Part shown: positions 53,393 to 61,940 of the stretch, piece after piece
Position numbering within the stretch: the first letter of the stretch is position 1
Layout of the letters: every line of letters starts with the position of its first letter
NCBI RefSeq assembly: GCF_017309185.1
Contig: NZ_JAEKJZ010000004.1
Coordinates: 406,676 to 470,675 of the forward strand
Direction of reading: 5' to 3'
Length of the DNA stretch: 64,000 nt
DNA from: Roseibium aggregatum
Lineage (GTDB): Bacteria > Pseudomonadota > Alphaproteobacteria > Rhizobiales > Stappiaceae
Program-made: the position numbers and the translations under genes
The notes under the pieces: model-generated
The model's input: the letters and a program-made list of their open reading frames with translations, nothing else
Told to the model about the DNA's origin: nothing
Databases searched by the model: none

Positions 53393-54592
53393 TCATAGCT
53401 TTGCCAGGTAAGGTTCGAGAGCCGCGAGGCTGTCGAGATTGTGCGCGGGCGCAAAGAGATCGATGTTCGGCAGGGCGGCCTGCATGCCGCCGGCGGTCGG
53501 CTCGTAGCCTTGCCAGCCGATCAGCGGATTGAGCCAGACGATCCGCTTGCAGCGCCGTCTCAATCTTGCCATTTCCTCTCCGAGCAGCTCCGGTGCACCC
53601 GTGTCGTAGCCGTCGGACAGGATCATCACGCAGGTGCGCGAGTGGATGACCCGGGCCGCATGCCAGCGATTGAAATCGGCCAGCGCCTCGCCGATCTTCG
53701 TGCCGCCGCCAACGCCCTGGGCCATCAGCCCCATCCGGTCGAGCGCGCGCGCCGCGTCGCGTTCCGACAGGGCCGACGACACATGAACGAGCCGGGTGTG
53801 GAACAGGAAAGCTTCCGCTTCGCGGAAATTGTCGAGAATGCCGTGCACGAAGCGGGTGAAGACGGCGGTGTAATTGTTCATGGAGCCGGAGGCATCCAAG
53901 AGGACAACCAGCCGCAATTGGCGCTCGCGCGGTCCCTTGCGGATGAGCTCGATCGGCAGGCCGCCATGAGCAATCGAGTGACGGATGGTGCGGCGGAGGT
54001 CGAGGCGCGGGCCTTTCCGTTTCCGCCGGTCCCGGCGGGTCAGCCGGACGCGCATGGAGCGGGCCAGCCGTTCCGCAAGCGCATGGGCCTTTTCCAGAGC
54101 TTCCGGATCGTGAATGTCGCGGAAGTCGATCCGGCCAAGGTTCTCCGCGATGCTGGCGCCTTCCCGGCGCCCGGACGGGGTGTCGCCGGTCTCTTCGTCC
54201 TCTTCGCCCGGCTGGCGTTCGACATCTCCGGCAATCGTGTCCTGACGGTTGCCTTGCGCATCCATCAGGTCGCGAATGGTCTTCATGCCTTTTTTCGGAT
54301 GAGACCCGGACACCTTGACCCCCGATTTGACACCCTTTTCGAACCAGTAGGCGTCGAAGAGCTCGTCGAAGCGCTGCCAGTCGGAGCGGCGGCCGCAAAA
54401 GAGTGCCCGGAAGGCGGGTTTCAGCGCCGATGGTCTTTTGATGAAAGGGGAGCACAGAAGGGCAAGCGCGTCATTCGTCTCCGCCAGACCGGTCTTGAAG
54501 CCGTTGTCCCTGAGCGTACGTACGAACCCGGCGAGCCGCAGCCGGAGCGCGGCGCCGATGTCGTCCTGCGTTGTCAGGGCGCTCGTTGCCAT
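53393..54592 (-). CDS. coxE: CoxE, VWA-domain maturation protein
   Basis: The 399-residue protein has a C-terminal von Willebrand A domain with MIDAS motif LLDASGSMNNYTAVF near residues 230-244 and a charged N-terminal half including an EEDEETGDTPSGRREG stretch. In Oligotropha, CoxE works with the AAA ATPase CoxD to build the copper-sulfur-molybdenum centre of CODH. AGGTGG precedes the ATG, and coxD ends 3 bp upstream, so the two are coupled. Confidence 0.92.
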   Translation of the reverse strand: MATSALTTQDDIGAALRLRLAGFVRTLRDNGFKTGLAETNDALALLCSPFIKRPSALKPAFRALFCGRRSDWQRFDELFDAYWFEKGVKSGVKVSGSHPKKGMKTIRDLMDAQGNRQDTIAGDVERQPGEEDEETGDTPSGRREGASIAENLGRIDFRDIHDPEALEKAHALAERLARSMRVRLTRRDRRKRKGPRLDLRRTIRHSIAHGGLPIELIRKGPRERQLRLVVLLDASGSMNNYTAVFTRFVHGILDNFREAEAFLFHTRLVHVSSALSERDAARALDRMGLMAQGVGGGTKIGEALADFNRWHAARVIHSRTCVMILSDGYDTGAPELLGEEMARLRRRCKRIVWLNPLIGWQGYEPTAGGMQAALPNIDLFAPAHNLDSLAALEPYLAKL

Positions 54593-54595
54593 GGC

Positions 54596-55477
54596 TCAGG
54601 CCACCTTTCCAAGGAGACGATCGGTGACTTCCCGCGTGACCCTTGCCTGGTCTTCCCGGGTCTTCAGCACGCAGGCAAGCGTGTCGAAGACGAGCTCGCG
54701 GCTTTCGGCAAGAGACTTGGCTCCGAGGCCGAGCAGGGCCGCGGCCCAGTCGATGGTCTCGGCGACGCCGGGAACCTTGGCGAGGTCCTCCTTGCGCAAC
54801 TTGCCCATCAGCTCGGCGATCTGGAGCGCGAGCACGGCATCGAGTCCCTGGACACGGGACAGCAGAATGCGGGCTTCCCGGTCAGGCGCCGGATAGTCGA
54901 CGTAATGATAGAGACAGCGTCGGCGCAGGGCGTCGGAAAGCTCGCGCGTGCCGTTGGACGTCAGCACAACGCGGGGAATGCTGGCCGCCCGGACCGTGCC
55001 GAGTTCCGGGATCGAAACCTGGTAGTCGGAGAGGATCTCAAGCAGATAGGCTTCGAACTCCTCGTCCGCACGGTCGATTTCATCGATCAGGAGCACGGGC
55101 GGTTTTTCCTGCCGGATTGCGGCAAGCAAGGGCCGTTCGAGCAGGTATTTTTCAGAAAAGACGGCTTCCTCGAGCCGCTCCGCGTCCTCTCCCGAAGCTT
55201 CCCGCGCCTTGATGGCGAGAAGCTGGCGCTGGTAGTTCCATTCGTAGATGGCGTCGGATCGGTCAAGGCCTTCATAGCATTGCAGCCGGATCAGGTCGGT
55301 GTCCTCGAGCTTCGCCAGCGCCTTGGCGACCTCCGTTTTGCCAACACCCGCTTCGCCTTCCAGAAGCAGCGGCCGGTTCAGCATCTCCGTCAGGAGAATG
55401 GCGGTCGCCAGCCCCTCGTCGGCGACATATCCCGCCGCCGCCAGTCCTTCTGCGATTTGCTCCCTGGTCTTGGTCAT
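54596..55477 (-). CDS. coxD: CoxD, MoxR-type AAA+ ATPase
   Basis: The 293-residue AAA+ ATPase has Walker A GEAGVGKTEVAK near residues 39-50, Walker B VLLIDEIDRAD near 127-137, and a sensor sequence VVLTSNGTRELSDALRRRC near 171-189. CoxD is the chaperone that unfolds or remodels apo-CODH for metal-sulfur cluster assembly. It starts 289 bp downstream of coxL, the gap being filled by an intergenic repeat, so it may have its own promoter. Confidence 0.92.
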   Translation of the reverse strand: MTKTREQIAEGLAAAGYVADEGLATAILLTEMLNRPLLLEGEAGVGKTEVAKALAKLEDTDLIRLQCYEGLDRSDAIYEWNYQRQLLAIKAREASGEDAERLEEAVFSEKYLLERPLLAAIRQEKPPVLLIDEIDRADEEFEAYLLEILSDYQVSIPELGTVRAASIPRVVLTSNGTRELSDALRRRCLYHYVDYPAPDREARILLSRVQGLDAVLALQIAELMGKLRKEDLAKVPGVAETIDWAAALLGLGAKSLAESRELVFDTLACVLKTREDQARVTREVTDRLLGKVA

Positions 55478-55584
55478 GTGAGCCGGTTTGCTTCTCTGTT
55501 GCTTTTCCTGGTCGTTGCCGGACTTGATCCGGCAGGTCTTCGAGACCTCGAAGTTTGAGCCAACGTTCGAGGCCGTGCCGCTTG

Positions 55585-55732
55585 CTCTCCTCCCTTGAAG
55601 GGGAGATGTCAGCTTTAGCTGACAGAGGGGCGCGCGCCTCTCGGTCCCTCTCGGCTAATGCCGTTCATGCTGTCCCGCTGTACCCCCTCTGTCCGTTTCA
55701 CGGACCTCTCCCCCTCAAAGGGGGGAGGGGAG
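55585..55732. repeat. Intergenic mosaic element with two inverted halves
   Basis: The left half (55585-55630) holds CTCCCTTGAAGGGGAG, the palindrome TGTCAGCTTTAGCTGACA and AGAGGGG. The right half (55683-55732) is the same order inverted: CCCCTCTGTCC, GTTTCACGGAC and a CTCCCCCTCAAAGGGGGGAG hairpin. Elements of this pattern are scattered between genes in Rhizobiales chromosomes. It occupies the gap between coxL and coxD within the cox gene run and should form several RNA hairpins. Confidence 0.7.
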
Positions 55733-55766
55733 TAAGCGGGAACGCTGGTTCGATCAGCCGGGGCTG

Positions 55767-58187
55767 TTACCCGTGCGCGCCGAGATCCTTGGCCGCCTGC
55801 CAGATGCGCCAGGCGTCGTGGGGCATCTGGATATGGGTCGAGCCGAGGAACTGGAACGCGTCATTGACCGCGTTGGAAAAGGCCGGAACGCCACCGACAT
55901 TCGGGCTTTCACCGACACCCTTCGCCCCGATCGGATGATGCGGGCTTGGGGTCACGGTGTAGTCGGTTTCCCAATGCGGGGTTTCGACCGCGGTCGGCAG
56001 GAAGAAGTCCATGAAGGACGCGCCGAGCACATTGCCCATTTCGTCGTAGCGGATCTCCTGGCCCATCGCGATGGCGAAGGCTTCCGTCAGGCCGCCGTGG
56101 ACCTGACCCTCGATGATCATCGGGTTGATGCGGGTGCCGCAATCGTCGAGCGCATAGAAGCGCCGCGTCTTGGCGACCCCGGTATCGACGTCGATGTCCA
56201 TCACGCAGAAATAGGCGCCGAATGGATAGGTCATGTTGGGCGGGTCATAGTAGCTGACCGCTTCCAGACCCGGTTCCATGCCGGGGGGCGGGGCGTGATA
56301 GGCCGCCCAGGCGATTTCCTTCATGGACTTGCGCGCCTGAGGATTGCCTTTCACCTGGAAACCGTCGATGTCCCATTCGAGGTCATATTCGGAGACTTCC
56401 AACATGTGGGCCGCGATCATCTGCGCCTTGTTGCGGATCTTGCGCGCGGCAAGGGCAATTGCGGCGCCGGCGACGGGGGTCGAACGCGAACCGTAGGTGC
56501 CGAGGCCGTAAGGCGCCGTGTCCGTGTTGCCTTCCTCCACCATGATGTCGGCGGCGGGAATGCCGATCTCCGTGGCGATGATCTGCGCCCAGGTGGTCTC
56601 GTGGCCCTGGCCTTGAGACTTGGTACCCATGCGCGAGATCACGGAACCGGTCGGGTGCACCCGGATTTCGGCGCTGTCGAACATGGCGACGCCGAGAATG
56701 TCGCAGTTCTTGGACGGTCCGGCTCCGACGATCTCGGTGAAGAAGGAGATGCCGATCCCCATGATCTCCCTGGTTTCGCCGCGCTGGAAGGCTTCCTGCT
56801 TGGCCTTTTGTTCGGCGCGCAGCTCGCGGTAGCCAAGCGTGTCCATCGCCTTCTGCATGGCGGTGTGATAGTCGCCGCTGTCATATTCCCAGCCGAGCGC
56901 CGACTGATAGGGGAACTGCTCCGGTTTGACGAAGTTCTTCATGCGCAGGTCCGCCGGGTCCATGCCGAGCTTTTGCGCCAGAATGTCCATCGCCCGTTCT
57001 ATGCAGTAGGCGGCTTCCGTCACCCGGAAGGAGCAGCGATAGGCAACGCCGCCCGGGGCCTTGTTGGTATAGACCCCGTCGACGGCCAGATGGGCAGCCG
57101 GGAAGTCGTAGGAGCCGGTAACGATGTTGAAGAAACCGGCCGGCCATTTGGACGGGTCGGCGCAGGCGTCGAAGCCGCCGTGGTCGGCGAGCACATGGAC
57201 CTTGAGCCCGGTTACGGTGCCGTCGTTTTTCGCCGCGATTTCCGCAGTCATGTGATAGTCGCGGGCGAAAGAGGTGGTGGAAAGGTTTTCCATCCGGTCC
57301 TCGACCCATTTCACCGGAACGCCGGTGACGATGGTTGCGACGATCGCGCAGATGTAGCCCGGGTAGGCGCCCACCTTGTTGCCGAAGCCGCCGCCGATAT
57401 CGGGGGCGATCACATGGATCTTGTGTTCGGGAATGGTGGAGAGAAGCGAGGCGACCGTGCGGATCACATGCGGGGCCTGGAAGGTTCCCCAGACGGACAG
57501 TTCACCCGTCACCTTGTCCATGGACGCCACGCACTGGCAGGTTTCCAGCGGCGAGGGATGGGTGCGGTGATAGGAGATCAGTTCCTTGATGGTGACGTCG
57601 GCTTCGCTGAACGCCTTCGCGGTCTCGTCCTTGTCGCCGACTTCCCAGGTGAAGATGTGGTTGTGATGCTTGCGCGGACCGTGGGCGCCTTCCGTCTTGC
57701 CCTCGAGATCGGGGCGCAGCACCGGCGCGTCCGGGTCCATGGACTTGAACGGGTCGGTGAGCACGGGAAGCTCTTCGTATTCGACTTCGACAACCTGGAT
57801 GGCGTCGTCGGCGATGTAGCGGTTTTCCGCCACCACGAAGGCGACTTCCTGGTTCTGGTAAAGCACCTTGCCGTCCGCCAGCACCATCTGGACGTCTCCG
57901 GCCAGCGTCGGCATCCAGGCGAGATTGACACCCTTGAGGTCTTCCGCGGTCAGGACCGCGATCACGCCCGGTATTTTCAGGGCTTCGGTGGCGTCGATCT
58001 TGGTGATCTTGGCGTGGGCATAGGGCGAGCGCACGAAGTCGCCGAAGACCATGCCCGGAAGCTTCAGGTCGTCGACATACTGTCCCTTGCCCTGCGTGAA
58101 GCGGATGTCTTCGACGCGCTTGCGCTTGCAGCCCATGCCTTCCAGGGCGGCCTCGCGCTGTTCCCGTGTCGGGGTCATGTCGTTCAT
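55767..58187 (-). CDS. coxL: CoxL, form I aerobic CO dehydrogenase large subunit
   Basis: The 806-residue molybdenum subunit oxidises CO to CO2. The diagnostic form I active-site loop VAYRCSFR is present at residues 381-388, with Cys385 as the ligand of the Mo-S-Cu centre; form II enzymes have AYRGAGR instead. GGGFGNKVG near 265-273 and the base-donating glutamate in [13 protein letters not shown] near the C-terminus are present. The start at 58187 follows AGGAGGCAG and overlaps coxS by 4 bp; the longer frame upstream is inside coxS. The length matches the Oligotropha enzyme (about 809). Confidence 0.97.
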   Translation of the reverse strand: MNDMTPTREQREAALEGMGCKRKRVEDIRFTQGKGQYVDDLKLPGMVFGDFVRSPYAHAKITKIDATEALKIPGVIAVLTAEDLKGVNLAWMPTLAGDVQMVLADGKVLYQNQEVAFVVAENRYIADDAIQVVEVEYEELPVLTDPFKSMDPDAPVLRPDLEGKTEGAHGPRKHHNHIFTWEVGDKDETAKAFSEADVTIKELISYHRTHPSPLETCQCVASMDKVTGELSVWGTFQAPHVIRTVASLLSTIPEHKIHVIAPDIGGGFGNKVGAYPGYICAIVATIVTGVPVKWVEDRMENLSTTSFARDYHMTAEIAAKNDGTVTGLKVHVLADHGGFDACADPSKWPAGFFNIVTGSYDFPAAHLAVDGVYTNKAPGGVAYRCSFRVTEAAYCIERAMDILAQKLGMDPADLRMKNFVKPEQFPYQSALGWEYDSGDYHTAMQKAMDTLGYRELRAEQKAKQEAFQRGETREIMGIGISFFTEIVGAGPSKNCDILGVAMFDSAEIRVHPTGSVISRMGTKSQGQGHETTWAQIIATEIGIPAADIMVEEGNTDTAPYGLGTYGSRSTPVAGAAIALAARKIRNKAQMIAAHMLEVSEYDLEWDIDGFQVKGNPQARKSMKEIAWAAYHAPPPGMEPGLEAVSYYDPPNMTYPFGAYFCVMDIDVDTGVAKTRRFYALDDCGTRINPMIIEGQVHGGLTEAFAIAMGQEIRYDEMGNVLGASFMDFFLPTAVETPHWETDYTVTPSPHHPIGAKGVGESPNVGGVPAFSNAVNDAFQFLGSTHIQMPHDAWRIWQAAKDLGAHG

Positions 58188-58693
58188 TCCGCTGCCTCCT
58201 GAAAGTCGGTGCCGTTCAGCTTGGCCGCGGCATACTGGATGGCCTTGACGATGTTCTGGTAACCGGTGCAGCGGCACAGGTTTCCTGAGATGCCCATCCG
58301 GATTTCCTCTTCCGTCGGGTTCGGGGTTTCCTTCAAAAGGGTATGGGCGCGCAGGATCATGCCGGGGGTGCAGAAGCCGCATTGCAGGCCGTGCATCTGG
58401 CGGAAGCCCTCCTGAAGGGCGGACAAGGTGCCGTCCGCATTAGCCATGCCCTCGATCGTGGTCAGCTCCGCACCGTTCGCTTGGACCGCGAAAAGCGTGC
58501 AGGACTTCACCGACATGCCGTCGACTTCAACCGTGCAGGCGCCGCAATGGGACGTCTCGCAACCGATATGGGGCCCTGTGAGGTTCAGTTCCTCGCGCAG
58601 GAAATGGATCAGAAGCGTGCGCGGCTCGACAAAGCGCTGCACCTTCTTGCCGTTGACGGTCATGGAGACCGGAACTTGTTCGATTTCGCTCAT
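58184..58693 (-). CDS. coxS: CoxS, iron-sulfur small subunit of CO dehydrogenase
   Basis: The 169-residue subunit has two [2Fe-2S] clusters: the plant-ferredoxin type in [15 protein letters not shown] near residues 43-57 and the second in [10 protein letters not shown] near 101-110 plus CRCTGYQN near 139-146. It shuttles electrons from CoxL to the CoxM FAD. A TTG immediately before the ATG at 58693 is a less likely start; GAGGGAGAG precedes. Order coxM-coxS-coxL is that of form I CODH operons. Confidence 0.96.
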   Translation of the reverse strand: MSEIEQVPVSMTVNGKKVQRFVEPRTLLIHFLREELNLTGPHIGCETSHCGACTVEVDGMSVKSCTLFAVQANGAELTTIEGMANADGTLSALQEGFRQMHGLQCGFCTPGMILRAHTLLKETPNPTEEEIRMGISGNLCRCTGYQNIVKAIQYAAAKLNGTDFQEAAE

Positions 58694-58704
58694 CAATCTC
58701 TCCC

Positions 58705-59571
58705 TCAGCCGTTTGCGCGTTCAGACGCGCGGGCAAGCGCGCGTCGCACCATGATGCCGGCCATCTTGGTTCTGTACTCCGCCGGTCCCCGTCCGTCGGA
58801 AGCCGGTTCGGTGATGGCTTCCGCCGCGGCGACTGCCAGTTTGATCGTGTCGTCATCCAGGGTGGAGCCTGCGACGATGTCGCTTGCGTCGGCTGCGAAA
58901 AGCGGCGTGTCGGCGACGTTCGTCAGCGCGATGGAGCAGGTGGCAACAGTGCCGCCGCTTTTGGTCAGGACAACCGCTGCTGCGGCGGTGGCGTAATCGC
59001 CGACCTTGCGTTTCAGTTTCTCGTAGGCAAAGCCATGACCCGCCGGCGGAACCGGGATCTTTACCGCAGTCAGAATTTCTTCCGGCGCGAGCGCGGTAAA
59101 GTAGGCCGCCTCGTAGAAGTCGCGAGCGGCAACGTCCCGCTCGCCGTCCGGGCCGGTCAGGACATAGGTCGCGTTCAGGCACTGCATGAGGGCGGGCATG
59201 TCGTTGCCGGGATCGCCATTGGCGACGTTGCCGCCGAGCGTGCCGACATAGCGGATCTGCGGATCCGCGATCAGAAGCGACGTTTCCCGGATGATCGGCA
59301 GTTTCCCGGCCAGGAGGTCCGAAGCGATCAATTCGTGCTGGGTGGTCATCGCGCGGATGGTGATGGTGCCGCCGTCCTCGTCGATGCCCTTGAGGTCGGC
59401 GATGCCGCCGAGGTCGACAAGATGCTCGGGGGCTGCCATGCGCAGCTTCATCATGGGGATCAGGCTGTGCCCGCCGGACAGCGGCCGCGCCTCATCTCCA
59501 TGGCTTGCCAGAATGGCGACGGCTTCGGCCACGGATGCGGGCCGGTGATAGGTGAATTCACCAGGGATCAC
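58705..59571 (-). CDS. coxM: CoxM, FAD medium subunit of CO dehydrogenase
   Basis: The 288-residue flavoprotein subunit is the same length as Oligotropha CoxM. FAD motifs are [15 protein letters not shown] near residues 28-42 and [18 protein letters not shown] near 108-125. It passes electrons to the respiratory chain. The start is a GTG at 59571 with GGAGGGAGGAG just upstream; reading to the preceding ATGs would add an unrelated tail. First gene of the leftward cox operon. Confidence 0.95.
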   Translation of the reverse strand: MIPGEFTYHRPASVAEAVAILASHGDEARPLSGGHSLIPMMKLRMAAPEHLVDLGGIADLKGIDEDGGTITIRAMTTQHELIASDLLAGKLPIIRETSLLIADPQIRYVGTLGGNVANGDPGNDMPALMQCLNATYVLTGPDGERDVAARDFYEAAYFTALAPEEILTAVKIPVPPAGHGFAYEKLKRKVGDYATAAAAVVLTKSGGTVATCSIALTNVADTPLFAADASDIVAGSTLDDDTIKLAVAAAEAITEPASDGRGPAEYRTKMAGIMVRRALARASERANG

Positions 59572-59700
59572 GTCTTTACTCCTCCCTCCTTCAGCCCGAA
59601 AAATCTCGGGACCGAACGCCCGGTGCAGGAAGGTCTCGTCGCGTTCGAACCCTTCCATCGGGCAAGTTGTGTCTCCGCCACGGCGCGGCGGAATGTCACA

Positions 59701-59738
59701 TAACTCAAGGGTGCGGAACTGTGCGGTGCACACTCAAG
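59701..59738 (-). promoter_or_regulatory. Direct-repeat boxes upstream of coxM, candidate CoxC (LytTR) sites
   Basis: On the coding strand of coxM, CTTGAGT occurs twice (complement of 59703-59709 and 59732-59738), 29 bp apart or close to three helical turns. TTGAGTGT, the longer form of the distal copy, also occurs at 61370-61377 upstream of coxC. LytTR proteins bind tandem direct repeats, so this is a plausible binding array. Distance to the coxM start is 130-167 bp. Confidence 0.45.
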
Positions 59739-59789
59739 ACGCCATGCACCGATGACACGGGGGAATACACGGAAGGCGGGTTTTCTTGC

Positions 59790-59822
59790 ATGAATTGCGT
59801 CAGGTTTACTGACGTAATTCAT
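59790..59822. promoter_or_regulatory. 14-bp inverted repeat with 5-bp spacer in the cox control region
   Basis: ATGAATTGCGTCAG and CTGACGTAATTCAT are complementary except for one pair, around GTTTA. There is no following T-run on either strand, which argues for a protein-binding site over a terminator. It is about 220 bp upstream of coxM. Confidence 0.5.
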
Positions 59823-59992
59823 GGATGGTTTTTGAGTGGAAAGTTAGTCAAATTTTATCTAAATAAATGAAATTCAATATTTATTTGAACTTGAGGGAAA
59901 TTTTTTGGTATGTAATTTAAGATTGTGGATCTCGTCCCGTTCGAGAAACAAAACAGGGTTGAGAGCAATCTGGAGGTGAGGTTCCTGGAGCG

Positions 59993-61255
59993 TTATTGCG
60001 CGGCTGCCGGATGGGATTGAGGGTCTGCCGTCTCGGTCAGGGCGCTCAGCATCGTGCGGACCCGGCTCCAGCGGGACCGGCTTACCGGAACCGTCTGGGC
60101 GTTTGCGCCTTGAAGGACAAGCACCCCGCCGTCGCCGGCACGCCGGAAACTGGCGACGCAACCCAGATTGACGATGTGGCTGCGGTGGACGCGCTTGAAC
60201 AGTTTCGGGTCGAGCTGCTGCTCGGCCTCGCCGATGGAGAGCGGGCAGAAGAATTCCCGCTCACCGTCATAAAGCTTGGTGTAGTGGGCATCGGCATGAA
60301 CCGCCACGATCTCCTCCACGCCGAGCCGGTCCTTCTGTCCGTCCCGTTCGATGGGCAGCGTCCGGCGCATGGTCGGGGTGGATCGCTTCGCCGTTGCCGC
60401 TGCCTGCAGGCCGGATGCGGTGCGCTGGTTGGGTTCAGACAGCACCGACCCCTCCACGACCGCTTCGGTGGCGCCTGCCTCTTGTTCCTTTGCCGTTTGT
60501 ACCGTGTCGCGGTCGCGCCCGGTGGGCATCTTCGTCAGACCCGTTTCACGATCCCCTCCAGGCACCAAGGCCAGAAGAAACAGGCCGGAAACCAGGAATG
60601 CGACACAGGACACGAAAATCGCCAGCATGCTCGGGCCGAGGGCGGGGGCGGACAAGGCGCGCGCGGCCGGGACCGGCGTAAAGGTCATGCCGGTCATCGC
60701 GGTATAATGCATGGCCGAAATCGCAAGCGCCATCACGGCGGCCGAGACGACGAGGGGAGGCCTCTTGCCCAGGCCGAAGAGGAGCCAGAGCGCCAGGCCG
60801 GACGCGTTGAAGGCGATCAGGAAACTTGCCAGGACATAAGCCGGATCGTGCGCCATGTTCAGGGACGTGTGGAGCGCATACATGCCGAGATAATGCATGG
60901 TGCAGATCCCCGCGCCCATGACGAACGCGGCAAGGCCAAGCCGCAAGGACGTCAGGCGCCGGTTGCTTGCGGTAAACACGGCAATTCCGACCACCAGCAC
61001 GCAGACAAGAAAGGACAGCAGCGTCGGCAGGATCAGGAAGTCGACAACGACAGGCAGCTTGGCGGCCAGCATTCCGACGAAATGCATCGACCAGATCGCC
61101 AGAGCCATTGTGAAAGCGGCCCCCGCCAGAACAAGGCGCCGTCTCGAACCTTCGGTGCGACCGACCTGAACCGCAAGGTTCAGTCCGACAAAGCTGCCCT
61201 GAAATGCCATGATCAGGGAGAGTGCGACGAGCCACGGCTCGTGCGTCACTGTCAT
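59993..61255 (-). CDS. coxC: CoxC-type regulator: MHYT membrane sensor with LytTR DNA-binding domain
   Basis: The 420-residue protein has seven predicted membrane helices (about 1-235) containing three MHYT repeats, SMHFVGM near 56, TMHYLGM near 119 and AMHYTAM near 182, thought to bind copper and to sense CO, O2 or NO. A linker (about 240-310) leads to a LytTR DNA-binding domain (about 315-405; HADAHYTKLYDGEREFFCP, FKRVHRSHIVNL). CoxC and CoxH of Oligotropha have this design. It lies upstream of, and in the same direction as, coxMSL, and is the probable activator. GGAGAGC precedes the ATG. Confidence 0.9.
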   Translation of the reverse strand: MTVTHEPWLVALSLIMAFQGSFVGLNLAVQVGRTEGSRRRLVLAGAAFTMALAIWSMHFVGMLAAKLPVVVDFLILPTLLSFLVCVLVVGIAVFTASNRRLTSLRLGLAAFVMGAGICTMHYLGMYALHTSLNMAHDPAYVLASFLIAFNASGLALWLLFGLGKRPPLVVSAAVMALAISAMHYTAMTGMTFTPVPAARALSAPALGPSMLAIFVSCVAFLVSGLFLLALVPGGDRETGLTKMPTGRDRDTVQTAKEQEAGATEAVVEGSVLSEPNQRTASGLQAAATAKRSTPTMRRTLPIERDGQKDRLGVEEIVAVHADAHYTKLYDGEREFFCPLSIGEAEQQLDPKLFKRVHRSHIVNLGCVASFRRAGDGGVLVLQGANAQTVPVSRSRWSRVRTMLSALTETADPQSHPAAAQ

Positions 61256-61351
61256 TGTGAAGCTCTCCTCCCAAATAGCCCGTTCCGCTTCCCGAACGGG
61301 TCCTCATTTATCGATGATAGGGGAAAGCGCGGGGTGCGGCAATTCCGTCTA

Positions 61352-61369
61352 ACTTGTGAATTCACGAGT
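61352..61369. promoter_or_regulatory. Palindrome between coxC and the pterin genes
   Basis: ACTTGTGAATTCACGAGT is an 18-bp inverted repeat with one mismatched pair and a perfect GTGAATTCAC core, 97 bp upstream of coxC and 105 bp upstream of the folB-like gene. TTGAGTGT, shared with the cox promoter, follows at 61370-61377. Confidence 0.5.
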
Positions 61370-61473
61370 TTGAGTGTCCTGGAAGTCCACCGGCCGCCAA
61401 ATGGCGCTTGCCTAGTCCGGGGCGGGTCCGATTTATTGCAAGTGCTAAAGGAACTCAGTCAGCAGGAATGCAC

Positions 61474-61875
61474 ATGTCCGATAAAAACGATCAACCCGCG
61501 CGCCGGAGCGAGCTTGGACAGGATGTCATCGTGATCGAAGGCCTGCGCGTGCCCGCCGAGATCGGTATACTGGACAGCGAGAAGGGGCGAAGACAAACCG
61601 TCTGCTTCGACATCGAAATCCTGACCGTTCCGGGCTACCGGGAAATCGTGCGCGAAACGGGGAACTTCATCTCCTATGCGGAGCCGGTTGCTTTCATTGA
61701 GGACAAAGCGTCCTCCGGCGGTCATGTCGACCTGGTGGAGGATTGGGCGGAAACGGTTGCGGAGTTCGTTCTTGCCCATCCGCTTGCGCAACAGGTCAGC
61801 GTCAAGGTGACCAAGCCGGATATCTTCGACAATGTCGCGGGGGCGGGGATCCGGATCACCCGGACACGCACGTGA
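61474..61875 (+). CDS. FolB-like dihydroneopterin aldolase-family protein
   Basis: The 133-residue tunnelling-fold protein opens VIVIEGLRVPAEIGILDSEKG, with the conserved acidic residue in FISYAEPVAFIEDKA and ending VSVKVTKPDIFDNVAGAGI; the lysine in VKVTKPD corresponds to the catalytic lysine of FolB. It would cleave dihydroneopterin or a related pterin. AGGA lies six bases before the ATG at 61474. It begins a three-gene pterin cluster and may be a paralogue distinct from housekeeping FolB, since folK and the usual folP are absent nearby. Confidence 0.78.
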   Translation: MSDKNDQPARRSELGQDVIVIEGLRVPAEIGILDSEKGRRQTVCFDIEILTVPGYREIVRETGNFISYAEPVAFIEDKASSGGHVDLVEDWAETVAEFVLAHPLAQQVSVKVTKPDIFDNVAGAGIRITRTRT

Positions 61876-61940
61876 CCGGTCTTGCCGTGTCTCCTTCTTA
61901 TCCTAACTGTCGACAGACATGATCCAGGAGCCAGTGCCCG

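Larger units (their letters stand above)
59572..59992. promoter_or_regulatory. Control region of the cox operon (421 bp, no gene)
   Basis: No credible gene lies here. Moving away from coxM, there are direct repeats at 59701-59709 and 59730-59738 and a 33-bp inverted repeat at 59790-59822. Beyond these is an AT-rich block (about 59825-59925) before the coxC stop. The cox promoter is expected between coxM and the repeats, but I could not place the -35 and -10 elements with confidence. Confidence 0.6.

Noticed and set aside
55585..55732. CRISPR array or IS remnant
   Set aside because: The repeats are two inverted halves with internal hairpins, without regular spacing or spacers, and no transposase fragment lies nearby.
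55773..58202. Open frame of 809 codons on the plus strand across coxL
   Set aside because: It is the reverse complement of a certain gene (form I CoxL motif). The translation is low-complexity Val/Arg/Gly/Asp with no recognisable fold.
59667..59870. 67-codon plus-strand frame in the cox control region
   Set aside because: No ribosome site, unusual composition, and it runs through the inverted and direct repeats, which better explain the sequence.
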